Shown here piece after piece: positions 1 through 10,022 of a stretch of 20,715 nt of DNA. This stretch comes from Archangium sp. Lineage in GTDB: Bacteria; Myxococcota; Myxococcia; Myxococcales; Myxococcaceae. Numbering within the stretch: the first letter of the stretch is position 1; every line of letters begins with the position of its first letter. The translations under genes and the position numbers were made by a program. Location: positions 1-20,715 of the forward strand of contig JAEUJR010001055.1 of assembly GCA_016793585.1 (NCBI GenBank), written 5' to 3'. A model generated the notes under the pieces. That model made no database searches and was not told where the DNA came from. It worked only from the letters and a program-made list of their open reading frames with translations.

Positions 1-165
1 GTTCGATCATGCAGGGAGCCCGCCGTTCACGCCCGCGACTGCGCAGTGGTTTCGCGAAGCCGCGAGCGATGCCGAGGCCCTCGCGCTCCAGCGGAAGATT
101 CAGCTGGAGAACAAGGCCACTGAGCCGAGAACGAGTTCACCACGGAGTGACGCTCGCCGGGCCCT

Positions 166-1965
<1,800 letters not shown>

Positions 1966-2035
1966 GTCTTATCGACGCCCCGAGCTGGCCAGCGAGTTGG
2001 CAGTGGCCCTTCCTTCGCACAGGATTCCGACCGCC

Positions 2036-2974
2036 ATGGCGCGCCGTGTTCTGCAACCCCTCGACATCACCCTTCGCTACGGCCGCCGGTACCAGCTCGT
2101 TCGCAAGCTGTTCCTCGCCTTCTCCGTCTCGCTCACCTTCGGGCTGCCGCTGCTTCACCTGCGCGCGCTGTCGATGGAAGGCGCGGGACTCGCTGATGAT
2201 TCGCCCTGGGCGCGGCTGACTCGCTGGCTGCCGGTCGCGAGGGTGCCGTTCGTCGGAGCCCCCACCTCGATCGAGCTCTTCGGCATCGAGCTGGTCGATC
2301 CCCTCGAGTGGCTGGGCGTCACCCTGAGCCGCGGCCTGTCACCCGGCATGGTGTGGACACTCCTCCCCGGTCTGCTGCTCGTGGTCGCGCTGGGCCGGTT
2401 CTTCTGCGGGTGGGCGTGCCCCTACCTGCCCATTCTCGCGGCGAGCAACGCGGCCCGCTGGTTCCTCTCGAAGCTGGGCGTTCCGATTCGAGACGTGAAG
2501 GTGCCGCGCATCACGGCCCGAGTGGCGCTGGTCGGCGTGCTCCTCGCCAGCGCGCTCGTGGGAACGCAGCTGCTCCCGCTCATCTACCCGCCGGCCATCA
2601 TCGGCCGAGAGGTGTTCCGCGCGCTCTTCTACGGCTCTCTCGGCGCAGGCGCGTTCGTGGTGCTGGGCGCGTTCCTCTTCGACACCTTCGTCTCGCGGGC
2701 GGGCTTCTGCCGCTCGTTCTGCCCCGGTGGCGCGATGTTCTCGACGCTCGGAGCGCTGTCTCCGTTGCGCGTGCACCGCGACATTCCGAAATGCACCGAC
2801 TGCACGATCTGCGACGTCGTCTGCAACCTGGGCCAGCTGCCCATGACCGACAAGCTCGACGGCGGCTGTGAGCGCTGTGGCAAGTGCATCGCCTCGTGCC
2901 CCACGCAGGCGCTGTCGTGGAAACTGGGAACTCCTTCGGCGTTCCGCAAACCAGAGGAGAAGCCCGGCACATGA
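2036..2974 (+). CDS. NapH-like membrane polyferredoxin (4Fe-4S quinol dehydrogenase subunit)
   Basis: This is a 312-residue membrane iron-sulfur protein of the NapH/polyferredoxin type, expected to take electrons from quinol and pass them to the next gene's product. Hydrophobic segments lie near residues 24-43, 104-122, 162-185 and 197-216. Two CxxxCP motifs, CGWACP (124-129) and CRSFCP (225-230), are the family hallmark. They are followed by two 4Fe-4S clusters: Cys253/256/259/263, whose last Cys is followed by Asn instead of Pro, and Cys278/281/284/288. I chose ATG 2036 because AGGA lies about 11 bases upstream and the usual basic N-terminus follows; a TTG at 1997 would add 13 unlikely residues. 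Its stop overlaps the next ATG (ATGA), so the two are translationally coupled. The fold is clear; the electron acceptor is inferred from gene order. Confidence 0.85.
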   Translation: MARRVLQPLDITLRYGRRYQLVRKLFLAFSVSLTFGLPLLHLRALSMEGAGLADDSPWARLTRWLPVARVPFVGAPTSIELFGIELVDPLEWLGVTLSRGLSPGMVWTLLPGLLLVVALGRFFCGWACPYLPILAASNAARWFLSKLGVPIRDVKVPRITARVALVGVLLASALVGTQLLPLIYPPAIIGREVFRALFYGSLGAGAFVVLGAFLFDTFVSRAGFCRSFCPGGAMFSTLGALSPLRVHRDIPKCTDCTICDVVCNLGQLPMTDKLDGGCERCGKCIASCPTQALSWKLGTPSAFRKPEEKPGT

Positions 2975-3585
2975 ACCGACGCGGCCTCATCGGAGCGCTC
3001 GCTGCCGCGGTGTCACTCGCCGTGGTGCCGAAACGTGCGCGCGCGAACCCGAAGAAGATTCGCCCGCCCGGCGCCCTGCCTCCCGGCCAGTTCGAGCAGG
3101 CCTGCATCGGCTGCTTCCGCTGCGCCGAGGTGTGCCCGACCTCGTGCATTCGGTTCCCGTCGACGTTCTCGCTCGATCAAGGAACGCCGCACCTCGAGCT
3201 CTCTGATCGCGCGTGCGTGCTCTGCATGAAGTGCACGCAGGTCTGCCCGACCGACGCGCTGCTCCCCATTGCGGCTGACGCGCAGGTGATCGCCAGAGAA
3301 GTGCGCATGGGCGTACCGGTGCTGACGCGCTCGAAGTGCCTGCCGTGGAACGGCTCGGGCGTGTGCCGGCTCTGCTACCAGGTGTGCCCGTACCCCGACA
3401 AAGCGGTCGAGCTCGTCGGCCCGCAGAAGGCGCCGCTCTTTCACGTCGACGCCTGCGTGGGCTGCGGCCTGTGTGAAGAGGCCTGCCCCGATCAGGCGAG
3501 CGCGATCATCATCGAGCCGCTGGGCACCGAGATTCCGAAGCCCGAGCCGATTCGACGCGGCCCGATGCGCCGGGGGCCGGCATGA
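2971..3585 (+). CDS. NapG-like 4Fe-4S ferredoxin-type protein, TAT-type signal
   Basis: This 204-residue electron-transfer protein carries four 4Fe-4S clusters and is probably the periplasmic relay between the NapH-like subunit and the molybdenum enzyme. The N-terminus MNRRGLIGALAAAVSLAV has twin arginines and a hydrophobic core, suggesting TAT export. Cluster cysteines are at 45/48/51/55, 82/85/88/92, 123/132/135/139 (the first Cys separated by an eight-residue insert) and 162/165/168/172. This arrangement fits NapG/MauM-type ferredoxins. The ATG at 2971 overlaps the upstream stop and the gene's own stop overlaps the next ATG, so the three genes are almost certainly one transcript. The longer open frame from 2884 overlaps the upstream gene and lacks the signal at its start, so I rejected it. 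The short Pro/Arg-rich C-terminal tail has no recognisable role. Confidence 0.85.
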   Translation: MNRRGLIGALAAAVSLAVVPKRARANPKKIRPPGALPPGQFEQACIGCFRCAEVCPTSCIRFPSTFSLDQGTPHLELSDRACVLCMKCTQVCPTDALLPIAADAQVIAREVRMGVPVLTRSKCLPWNGSGVCRLCYQVCPYPDKAVELVGPQKAPLFHVDACVGCGLCEEACPDQASAIIIEPLGTEIPKPEPIRRGPMRRGPA

Positions 3586-5717
3586 GTCGTCAGCCCATCA
3601 ACACCATCGTTCGCCGAAAGTTCACGCGGCGCGATCTCATGAAGGCGGCGCCCATCGGAGCGGCGGTGGCCGGCGTTGGCGTGCTGGCTGCGGGCGGGCT
3701 GTCGAAAGAGGCCGAAGCTTCGACGAAGGGCACCTGCCGCTTCTGCCTGATGCACTGTGGAATCATCGGGCACACGAAGGGCGAGCGGCTCGAGAAGGTC
3801 GAAGGCGATCTCTCGTCACGCACGCGCGGGTTCATCTGCGAGCACGGCTTTGCGCTGCGCGAGATGGTGCACTCGGGCGCGCGGCTCAAACACCCGATGG
3901 TTCGCCAGGGTGACGCGTTTCACGAGGTCTCGTGGGACGACGCGCTGAACGAGGTGGCCAAGCGGCTCGACGCGGTGAAGGCGAAGTATGGCCCCGAGGC
4001 GTTCCTCATTCAGACGGGCTGGCCGATGGTGCGCCACCCGCTGGTGAACTGGCTGCACCGCTTCGCGCGGGCGTTCGGGTCGCCCAACGTGTCGACGGTC
4101 GCGAGCCTGTGTGAAGCGTCGCTGCGCATGGGGCAGGCGCTCACCGTCGGCAGCAAGTACTCCTCTGACGTGCGGCGCGCGAAGACGATGGTGATCTGGG
4201 GCTCGAACCCCGGCGTCACGGCGCCCCCGTTCCTCCACGTCATCGCCAAGAAGGCCGACGGCGGAAACCTGATCGTCATCGACCCGGTGAAGACGGGGCT
4301 CGCGCGCGAAGCGACGCTGTGGGTTCCCGTTCGGCCCGGCACCGACGGCGCCCTCGCCCTCGGCCTCATTCGCGTGGTGCTCGAGAACGGCTGGTACGAC
4401 AAGGCGTTCATGGAGGCGAACACGCTGGGGCTCGAAGAGCTCCGCACGCTCGCCGCGACGTACACCCCGCCCGAGGTGGAGCGGCTCTGCGGCATTCCTG
4501 CGGCCGACGTCGAGCGCATCGCCCGCATGATGGCGCAGGAGGGGCCGACCGGTGTCTGGGGCGGCCTCGGCGTCGAGCACCACGAGAACGGCGTGCAGAC
4601 CCTGCGCGCGATCAGCTCGCTGGAAGTCCTCGTGGGCCGCTTCGACGGCACGCAGGAGCCGCGCTCCATTCTCACGCCGCCGGGCCCGCGTTTTCGCGAC
4701 GAGCTTCTGCCCGCGCTCTACGACATGGCGACGCCCGAGCCCGTGCCGCCTGCTCCGAAGGCCCGCCCCATCGGCCGCGACACCTACCCGCTGTACGAGA
4801 TGTTCAACCGTGAAGCGCAGGGCCAGCTGCTCGCCGACGCCGTGCTGCGCGACACGCCCTACCCGATTCGCGCCGTGATGCTGGTGGCGAGCAACGCGCT
4901 GGTGACCTCGCAAGGAACGCAGCGCCTCGAAGAAGCGGCCGACAAGCTCGACCTGCTCGTCGCCGTCGACCCCTTCTTCACGCACTCGGCCCGCAAGGCC
5001 GACGTGATTCTGCCTGCGACGACCTTCGCCGAGTCACCCGACATCGACGACGACGACCGGGTCGCCGCGCAGAGCATCGTGCAGCCGCAGCACGAGGCGT
5101 GGCCCGACTGGAAGGTGATCGTCGAGCTCTCGAAGAGGCTGGGCCTCGGCCAGTACTTCCCGTGGGCGACGATGCACGAGGCGTCGAAGCAGAGACACGT
5201 ACCGTGGATGTTCGACCCCGAGCAGCAACCGAAGCCGCAGCCGACGGTCGAGACGCCGAAGTTCTCGACGCTCTCGGGCCGGGCCGAGTTCAAGAGCCAG
5301 CTGCTCGAGCGCGCCGGCCACCCCGGCCTTCCCGTGTGGACGCCGCCCACCGAGAACCCCACGCCCGAATTTCCTTTGCGACTCGTGACAGGCCCAAGGC
5401 CGCGCGCGTACATCAACTCGCAGTTCCACGACGTGCCGAGCGTGAACGCCCGCATGCGGACGGCCGAGGTGACGATTCACTCCAGCGTCGCGAAGCCGCT
5501 CGGCCTCACCACCGGCATGCCGGTGAAGCTCACCTCGCCGTACGGGTCGATTCAGCTCACGGTGGTGGTGACCGACGACGTGCAGCGTGAGTCGGCGGTG
5601 ATGGCGGCCGGCTTCGCCGACGCGAACCCGAATCGGTTGATCAGCCCCGACAAACGAGACCCGATCAGCGGCTTCCCCGCGTTCCGCTCTGGCGTCTGCC
5701 GAATCGAGAAGTCGTAG
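3582..5717 (+). CDS. TAT-exported molybdopterin oxidoreductase (DMSO reductase superfamily), substrate unknown
   Basis: This 711-residue enzyme belongs to the bis-MGD molybdenum/tungsten superfamily. The N-terminus has the TAT motif TRRDLMK (15-21) followed by a hydrophobic Ala/Gly-rich segment, so it should be exported folded. A 4Fe-4S site is formed by Cys52, Cys55, Cys59 (CRFCLMHCG) and Cys86. The likely metal ligand is Cys177 in SLCEAS, which places it with Cys-ligated enzymes such as NapA- or Fdh-like members. IWGSNPGV, VIDPVKTG and DVILPATTFAE are typical cofactor-binding segments, and the C-terminal molydop-binding domain begins near LRLVTGPRPRAYINSQFH. NapG/NapH-like partners suggest it is driven by quinol. 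It is shorter than NapA (about 830 residues) and no NapB, NapC or NapD is nearby, so calling it nitrate reductase is not justified. Confidence 0.9.
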   Translation: MSRQPINTIVRRKFTRRDLMKAAPIGAAVAGVGVLAAGGLSKEAEASTKGTCRFCLMHCGIIGHTKGERLEKVEGDLSSRTRGFICEHGFALREMVHSGARLKHPMVRQGDAFHEVSWDDALNEVAKRLDAVKAKYGPEAFLIQTGWPMVRHPLVNWLHRFARAFGSPNVSTVASLCEASLRMGQALTVGSKYSSDVRRAKTMVIWGSNPGVTAPPFLHVIAKKADGGNLIVIDPVKTGLAREATLWVPVRPGTDGALALGLIRVVLENGWYDKAFMEANTLGLEELRTLAATYTPPEVERLCGIPAADVERIARMMAQEGPTGVWGGLGVEHHENGVQTLRAISSLEVLVGRFDGTQEPRSILTPPGPRFRDELLPALYDMATPEPVPPAPKARPIGRDTYPLYEMFNREAQGQLLADAVLRDTPYPIRAVMLVASNALVTSQGTQRLEEAADKLDLLVAVDPFFTHSARKADVILPATTFAESPDIDDDDRVAAQSIVQPQHEAWPDWKVIVELSKRLGLGQYFPWATMHEASKQRHVPWMFDPEQQPKPQPTVETPKFSTLSGRAEFKSQLLERAGHPGLPVWTPPTENPTPEFPLRLVTGPRPRAYINSQFHDVPSVNARMRTAEVTIHSSVAKPLGLTTGMPVKLTSPYGSIQLTVVVTDDVQRESAVMAAGFADANPNRLISPDKRDPISGFPAFRSGVCRIEKS

Positions 5718-5720
5718 CCG

Positions 5721-6800
5721 ATGTTCCGCTCGCTCCACCTCTCGCCCATCGCCATCGGAGCAGCCGAAGAGACGGCCCGCCGCGACTACCGAATCGTGCG
5801 CGCCGAGCATGGCTTCGTGCTCGAGACGACGGGCGCGGTGGTGTCGGTGCGGCGGCGGCTGTCACAAGAGGTGATGGTGCCGCGGCAGACGCGCTACCTG
5901 CTCGAAGACGGTGATGTGTTGTGGGGGCCGGGTGACGGGCTGGTGCTCGAGCCGGAGCCGACGCACCGGGAGCCCGCGCTCGAACGCCGCGCCGTCGACG
6001 ACTGGAGTCACACCGCGCACTGGGGCGTGCTCGCCGATCGCCTGCTCGATCACGGCGACCCGCTCGGCGAACGCATCTCGGCGGCGCTGGGAGAGACCAC
6101 GGCCACTCCGCTCTCACCGCACACCTGGATCGGCACGAACTGGCGGCACGGCGTGCTTCGGCGCGCGGCCATCACCCGGCCCGAGTGGGCCTCGCGCGTG
6201 CCGTGGCGAGAGGCGCTGCTCGAGATTCTCTGCGCGCGCAGCTCACGCTTCCTCGAGGAGCTCTCGATCGATCTGCCGCGCCTCGAGCCCGACGCCACGC
6301 CGCTCGAGCTGACCGCCGTCGCCCGCGATCTGCTCGCCCTGCCCTGGCCCCCGTGGCTCGTACGCCTGCACTTCGGCGTGCTCGCAGAGCCCCCGCTCCT
6401 GGTGACGCCACAGACCGTGATCGAGCACCGACCGCGGCTCTCCCGCGCCCCGCTGTTCCAACGCGCCGATCGCGCGCGGCTCACCCTCGAGTCGGTCGCT
6501 GATGCGTTTCAGGTCGAGGGCGTCACCGCCGACTCGCTCGAGCTCGACGAAGGCCTGCGCGTGCGCGTGTTCCCGAACAAAGTGCTCTTCGAGCGCCCGG
6601 TGTGGCCGCGCTACGACTCGTGGCCCTCGTGGGACTTCGCGTTTCACGACGGCCGCTGGTTCCTCACGTGGCGGCACGGCGCCCCCCGCAGCGACGACGT
6701 GAAGATCAACGGCATGGAGTTCTTCAACGCCGCGCTGGTGCCGGGCGACCGCATCGAAGTGCTCGAGCGCCTCGTCATGCGCTTCGAGCTTCACGACTGA
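5721..6800 (+). CDS. Protein with TIGR02996-like segment and degenerate FHA-like C-terminus
   Basis: This 359-residue protein has no signal peptide or membrane segment, so it is probably cytoplasmic. It starts 3 bases after the stop of the molybdenum enzyme and is therefore very likely in the same operon. Residues 103-121 (VLADRLLDHGDPLGERI) and 141-150 (WRHGVLRRAA) resemble the TIGR02996 repeat-companion domain common in myxobacterial multigene families. The C-terminus contains VKINGMEFFNAALVPGDRIE (about 325-345), which looks like the last strands of an FHA domain, and the N-terminus (YLLEDGDVLWG, about 59-69) has a similar ending. The FHA phospho-Thr-binding Gly-Arg and Ser-His residues are not obvious, so binding of phosphopeptides is doubtful. 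The role is unknown; a regulatory or assembly function for the redox operon is only an inference from position. Confidence 0.65.
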   Translation: MFRSLHLSPIAIGAAEETARRDYRIVRAEHGFVLETTGAVVSVRRRLSQEVMVPRQTRYLLEDGDVLWGPGDGLVLEPEPTHREPALERRAVDDWSHTAHWGVLADRLLDHGDPLGERISAALGETTATPLSPHTWIGTNWRHGVLRRAAITRPEWASRVPWREALLEILCARSSRFLEELSIDLPRLEPDATPLELTAVARDLLALPWPPWLVRLHFGVLAEPPLLVTPQTVIEHRPRLSRAPLFQRADRARLTLESVADAFQVEGVTADSLELDEGLRVRVFPNKVLFERPVWPRYDSWPSWDFAFHDGRWFLTWRHGAPRSDDVKINGMEFFNAALVPGDRIEVLERLVMRFELHD

Positions 6801-6845
6801 CGGGGGGCTGTTGCACGCCTCCACGGCATTGCTACACGCCTCCCC

Positions 6846-9800
6846 ATGCGCGTGCGCCTGCTCGTTGCCCTGCTTCCCGCCGTTCTCGCCTGTCCTGGTC
6901 CGACTCCGAAGCCCGACGGCGGCACGTTGCTCCCGCCGACCATCAGCTCGATCTCGCCGACGACCGGCCCCATCGCAGGCGGCACCAACGTCACGGTGAA
7001 TGGCTCGCGCTTCGTCGACGGCGCCACGGTGAAGTTCGGCGACGCGCCTGGCCTTCAGGTCGTCGTGCAGAACGCGCTACGCCTCACGGTGCGTACCCCC
7101 GCCGTCACCAACGCGGGCCGGGTCGCCCTCACCGTCACCAACCCCGACGGCACCTCGGCGACGTTGCCCGACGCCTTCACCTTCGAGGCGGGCACCACGC
7201 GCACCATCACGCAGGCCCTCGTCACCAACGCTGCCGAGAGCACCGACCGCTCTGGCGCCGCGATGATCACCGTCGCGATCACCGCGCAGGTCGAGGTGCC
7301 GAACGTGACGAAGGGCACGGGCCAGGGCTCGGGCGTGAAGGGCCAGGTCGGCTTCGCGACGACGCTCTCGGCGACGCCCGCCGAGTCCGACTTCACGTGG
7401 ACTGATGCGACCTACAGCGCCGACGCCGATGGGGCGATGGCCGGAGACGCCGCGCGTGACGTGTACGGCGCGATGGTGACGGTGCCGGGCGCGATGATGA
7501 TGTCGAAGACGTACCGGCTCGCGGCGCGCTTCTCGGTCGACAACGGGGCCACGTGGAAGCTGGCCGACCGTGACGGCTCGTCGAACGGCGTGCAGGAGCC
7601 GCAGCTGCCGAAGCTGACCGTCGAGGTGAAGGGCGTCGACTGGTGCCGGCTCGGCGGGCAGACGGTGGGCACGGCGCCTCCGACGGTGAACCTGCGTGGC
7701 ACACAGATGGGCCCGACGATCTACGCGCAGGTCTTCGTCATGGGCCGCACCGAAGCCGGGGGCGCCGGCACCGGCATCAAGGGCCAGCTCGGCTACGGAA
7801 TGATGGGCGCGAACCCCAGCACGTGGACGTGGGTCGACGGCGCGTTCAACACCGACGTGGGCAACAACGACGAGTGGAGGGCCACGCTGCCGAACCCGGG
7901 TGAAGGCAGCTATCGCTTCGCCTGGCGCTTCAACCTCGACGACGGCACCTACGCGTATTGCGACAACGACGGCCTCGCGATGAACGGCTTCACCGAAGAT
8001 CAGGCTGGCACCCTCGTGGTGACGGCGCCGGGCGTCGACAACTGCGTGCTGCAGTTCCCCAACAACGCCCAGGCGCTCGTCGGCGCGGCTGGCCCGCTCG
8101 TCTACGGCCGGGTCTTCGCGGGGGGCATCACCGATCGCCTCGATGGCGGTGCTCCGCCGATGACGCTGAGCATGGAGCTCGGCATCGGGCCCGGCGGCGT
8201 TCAGCCCGATCAGAGCTCGTGGTCGTGGCAGGCCGCGGCCTTCAACGTGCCGGTCGCAGGCGGCGGAGCCGAGTTTCAGTCGCGCCTGCCTGCGTCGCTT
8301 CAGGGCACCTACGCGTACGCGTGGCGCGCGAAGCTGGGCAGCGGTGCCTATGCGTACTGCGATCTCGACGGCAGCCAGAACGGCTTCCAGACGACGCAGG
8401 CCGGTGTGTACACGGTGGCGCCGTTCAACTTCGACGAGTGCCGCCTGCAGTTCCCCGCGACGTTGACGAGCGCCGAAGGGCGGCCGACCTCGCTGGTCTA
8501 CGGACAGGTCTTCGCGACCGGCGTGACGAACGTGGCTCCCGATGGTGGCGCGCCCGCTGGCATCGACGCCGAGCTGGGCGTGGGCCCGTCAAGCTCTGAC
8601 CCGCAGCAGCCCGACGCCGGCTGGAGCTGGACTGCGGGCGCCTTCAACACGGGCGTGACGGGCAACGGCGCCGAGTATCAGGCCTCGATCACCGGGCCCG
8701 TGCCCGGCACCTACGCCTACGCCTGGCGCGTTCGTTACATGGGCGGCGTGTGGACGTATTGCGATCTCGATGGCAGCGCGAACAGCTACCAGCAGGCCCA
8801 GGCCGGCGTGCTGACGGCCGGCCCGTACGACGTCGACGAGTGCTTCGTCGACACCACCTCGCAGCAGAGCACCCCGATGACGGCGCTGCCGGGCCCGTAC
8901 CTCGCGCGCGTTCGGGTGCCGACGCTGACGCAGGCCGCGGGTCAGGGCCTGGGCGTCACCGCCGAGATTGGCTACGGCCCGACCGGCTCGACGCCTTCGA
9001 CCTGGAGCACCTGGACGGCAGCGACCTTCGACGCCGACTCCATGGCGTTCGATCGGTACTCGGGCACCTTCACCACGCCGAACTCGCTCGGCACCTTCGA
9101 CGTCGCCTTCCGCTTCCGCGTGGGCACGAAGCCCTTCGTCTATTGCGACCGCGACGGGCGCGGAAATGGGTACACGAGCGCGCAGGCCGCGCAGCTGCAG
9201 GTGACGTCGGCGTTGGTGAGCGCGTGCCAGCTGCTGACGCCGAGCGCGTTCTCGGTCGAGAGCGGGTCTCCGTTGACGGCCTCGGTGAACGTCGCGGCGA
9301 CGGGTACGCCGACTGCGGGTCAGGCGCCCAACATTCGCGCGCAGATCGGCATGGGTGTTCCTTCGCCTGATGACGCGAGCCAGAGCGCGCTGTGGGGCTG
9401 GGGTGAAGCGACGTACGTGAACGACGTGAACGGCCGTGACGTGTACGAGCTGACGTTCCAGCCGTCGTACATCGGAGCGCGGGCCGTCGCGGCGCGCGTG
9501 TCGACGAACAACGGCGTCTCGTGGACGTACTGCGATCTCAACGGCTCCGATCAGAACGGCTTCGAGCCGAGCCAGCAGTACAACGTGACCGTGACGCGCC
9601 ACACCTCGGTGCAGTTCTGCAAGCTGCAGTTCCCGGCGACGGTGTCGATCGACGCTGGCGTGTCGCGCGTCTACGGGCAGGTGTTTCAGTCGGGCGTGAC
9701 GCCAGATGCCGGAGCTCCGATTCGCGCGCAGTTCGGCATCGGAGCTCGCAACGCCGAGCCGTCGCTCGCGTGGCAGTGGGGCCCGGCCGCGTTCCTGGGC

Positions 9801-10022
9801 TTTGGCCTGCCTCCGACGATGAACAACAACAACGAGTACTTCGTTGACTACCGGCCCGATGGCGGCAACCCGAACTACGCGTTCCGCTTCTCGCGCGATG
9901 ACGGCGGCACCTGGTGCTACGCGGACAACGATGGCAACGGCGCCAACGGGGCCGGCCAGGCGTGGGACGGCTTCCGCGGAGACCTGAACGGCCCCGTCAA
10001 CCTCGGGCAGGTCGCTCCATAG
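6846..10022 (+). CDS. Large lipoprotein with IPT/TIG domain and seven ~132-residue repeats
   Basis: This 1058-residue protein begins with a lipoprotein signal (lipobox VLAC, Cys16) and a short Pro/Asp-Gly linker. An IPT/TIG immunoglobulin-like domain follows at residues 31-116 (SISPTTGPIAGGTNVTVNG, LTVTNPDG). The rest, about 117-1058, is seven tandem repeats. Repeats 2-7 begin at Cys267, Cys400, Cys532, Cys666, Cys794 and Cys925, so the period is 128-134 residues. The repeat consensus contains CxLQFP, a VYGQVF-like strand, a WSWxxAAFN-like strand, TYAYAWR and YCDLDGSxNG. The Asp-rich loop DLDGSxNG could bind calcium, and the two Cys per repeat could form a disulfide, but both are inferences. 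A surface adhesion or matrix role is plausible; no enzyme motif is visible. The stop TAG shares its last base with the GTG of sbtA. No Shine-Dalgarno is evident. Confidence 0.85.
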   Translation: MRVRLLVALLPAVLACPGPTPKPDGGTLLPPTISSISPTTGPIAGGTNVTVNGSRFVDGATVKFGDAPGLQVVVQNALRLTVRTPAVTNAGRVALTVTNPDGTSATLPDAFTFEAGTTRTITQALVTNAAESTDRSGAAMITVAITAQVEVPNVTKGTGQGSGVKGQVGFATTLSATPAESDFTWTDATYSADADGAMAGDAARDVYGAMVTVPGAMMMSKTYRLAARFSVDNGATWKLADRDGSSNGVQEPQLPKLTVEVKGVDWCRLGGQTVGTAPPTVNLRGTQMGPTIYAQVFVMGRTEAGGAGTGIKGQLGYGMMGANPSTWTWVDGAFNTDVGNNDEWRATLPNPGEGSYRFAWRFNLDDGTYAYCDNDGLAMNGFTEDQAGTLVVTAPGVDNCVLQFPNNAQALVGAAGPLVYGRVFAGGITDRLDGGAPPMTLSMELGIGPGGVQPDQSSWSWQAAAFNVPVAGGGAEFQSRLPASLQGTYAYAWRAKLGSGAYAYCDLDGSQNGFQTTQAGVYTVAPFNFDECRLQFPATLTSAEGRPTSLVYGQVFATGVTNVAPDGGAPAGIDAELGVGPSSSDPQQPDAGWSWTAGAFNTGVTGNGAEYQASITGPVPGTYAYAWRVRYMGGVWTYCDLDGSANSYQQAQAGVLTAGPYDVDECFVDTTSQQSTPMTALPGPYLARVRVPTLTQAAGQGLGVTAEIGYGPTGSTPSTWSTWTAATFDADSMAFDRYSGTFTTPNSLGTFDVAFRFRVGTKPFVYCDRDGRGNGYTSAQAAQLQVTSALVSACQLLTPSAFSVESGSPLTASVNVAATGTPTAGQAPNIRAQIGMGVPSPDDASQSALWGWGEATYVNDVNGRDVYELTFQPSYIGARAVAARVSTNNGVSWTYCDLNGSDQNGFEPSQQYNVTVTRHTSVQFCKLQFPATVSIDAGVSRVYGQVFQSGVTPDAGAPIRAQFGIGARNAEPSLAWQWGPAAFLGFGLPPTMNNNNEYFVDYRPDGGNPNYAFRFSRDDGGTWCYADNDGNGANGAGQAWDGFRGDLNGPVNLGQVAP
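7194..10019 (+). repeat. Seven tandem protein repeats of about 132 residues
   Basis: The coding region after the IPT/TIG domain consists of seven diverged copies. Repeat-start cysteine codons are at 7644, 8043, 8439, 8841, 9225 and 9618; the first copy begins near 7194 without that Cys. Copies 3 and 4 are most alike, sharing GTYAYAWR and YCDLDGS, while copies 1 and 5 are the most diverged. The repetition is clear in protein and only patchy in DNA, which suggests old duplication. Confidence 0.8.

Noticed and set aside
1997..2025. TTGGCA / CAGGAT as a promoter for the redox operon
   Set aside because: The spacing is 17 bases, but the -10 match is only 3/6 and the element would leave almost no leader before ATG 2036; its AGGA more likely serves as ribosome-binding site.
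3816..4985. Minus-strand open frame of 389 codons opposite the molybdenum enzyme
   Set aside because: Antisense shadow rich in Arg, His and Val, with no motifs; the opposite strand carries an unmistakable enzyme.
3582..5717. Naming the molybdenum enzyme NapA (periplasmic nitrate reductase)
   Set aside because: It is more than 100 residues shorter, its Fe-S motif differs, and napB, napC and napD are not nearby, so only the superfamily is supported.
8589..9602. Minus-strand open frame of 337 codons opposite the repeat lipoprotein
   Set aside because: Antisense to a protein with a regular repeat pattern; composition typical of a shadow.
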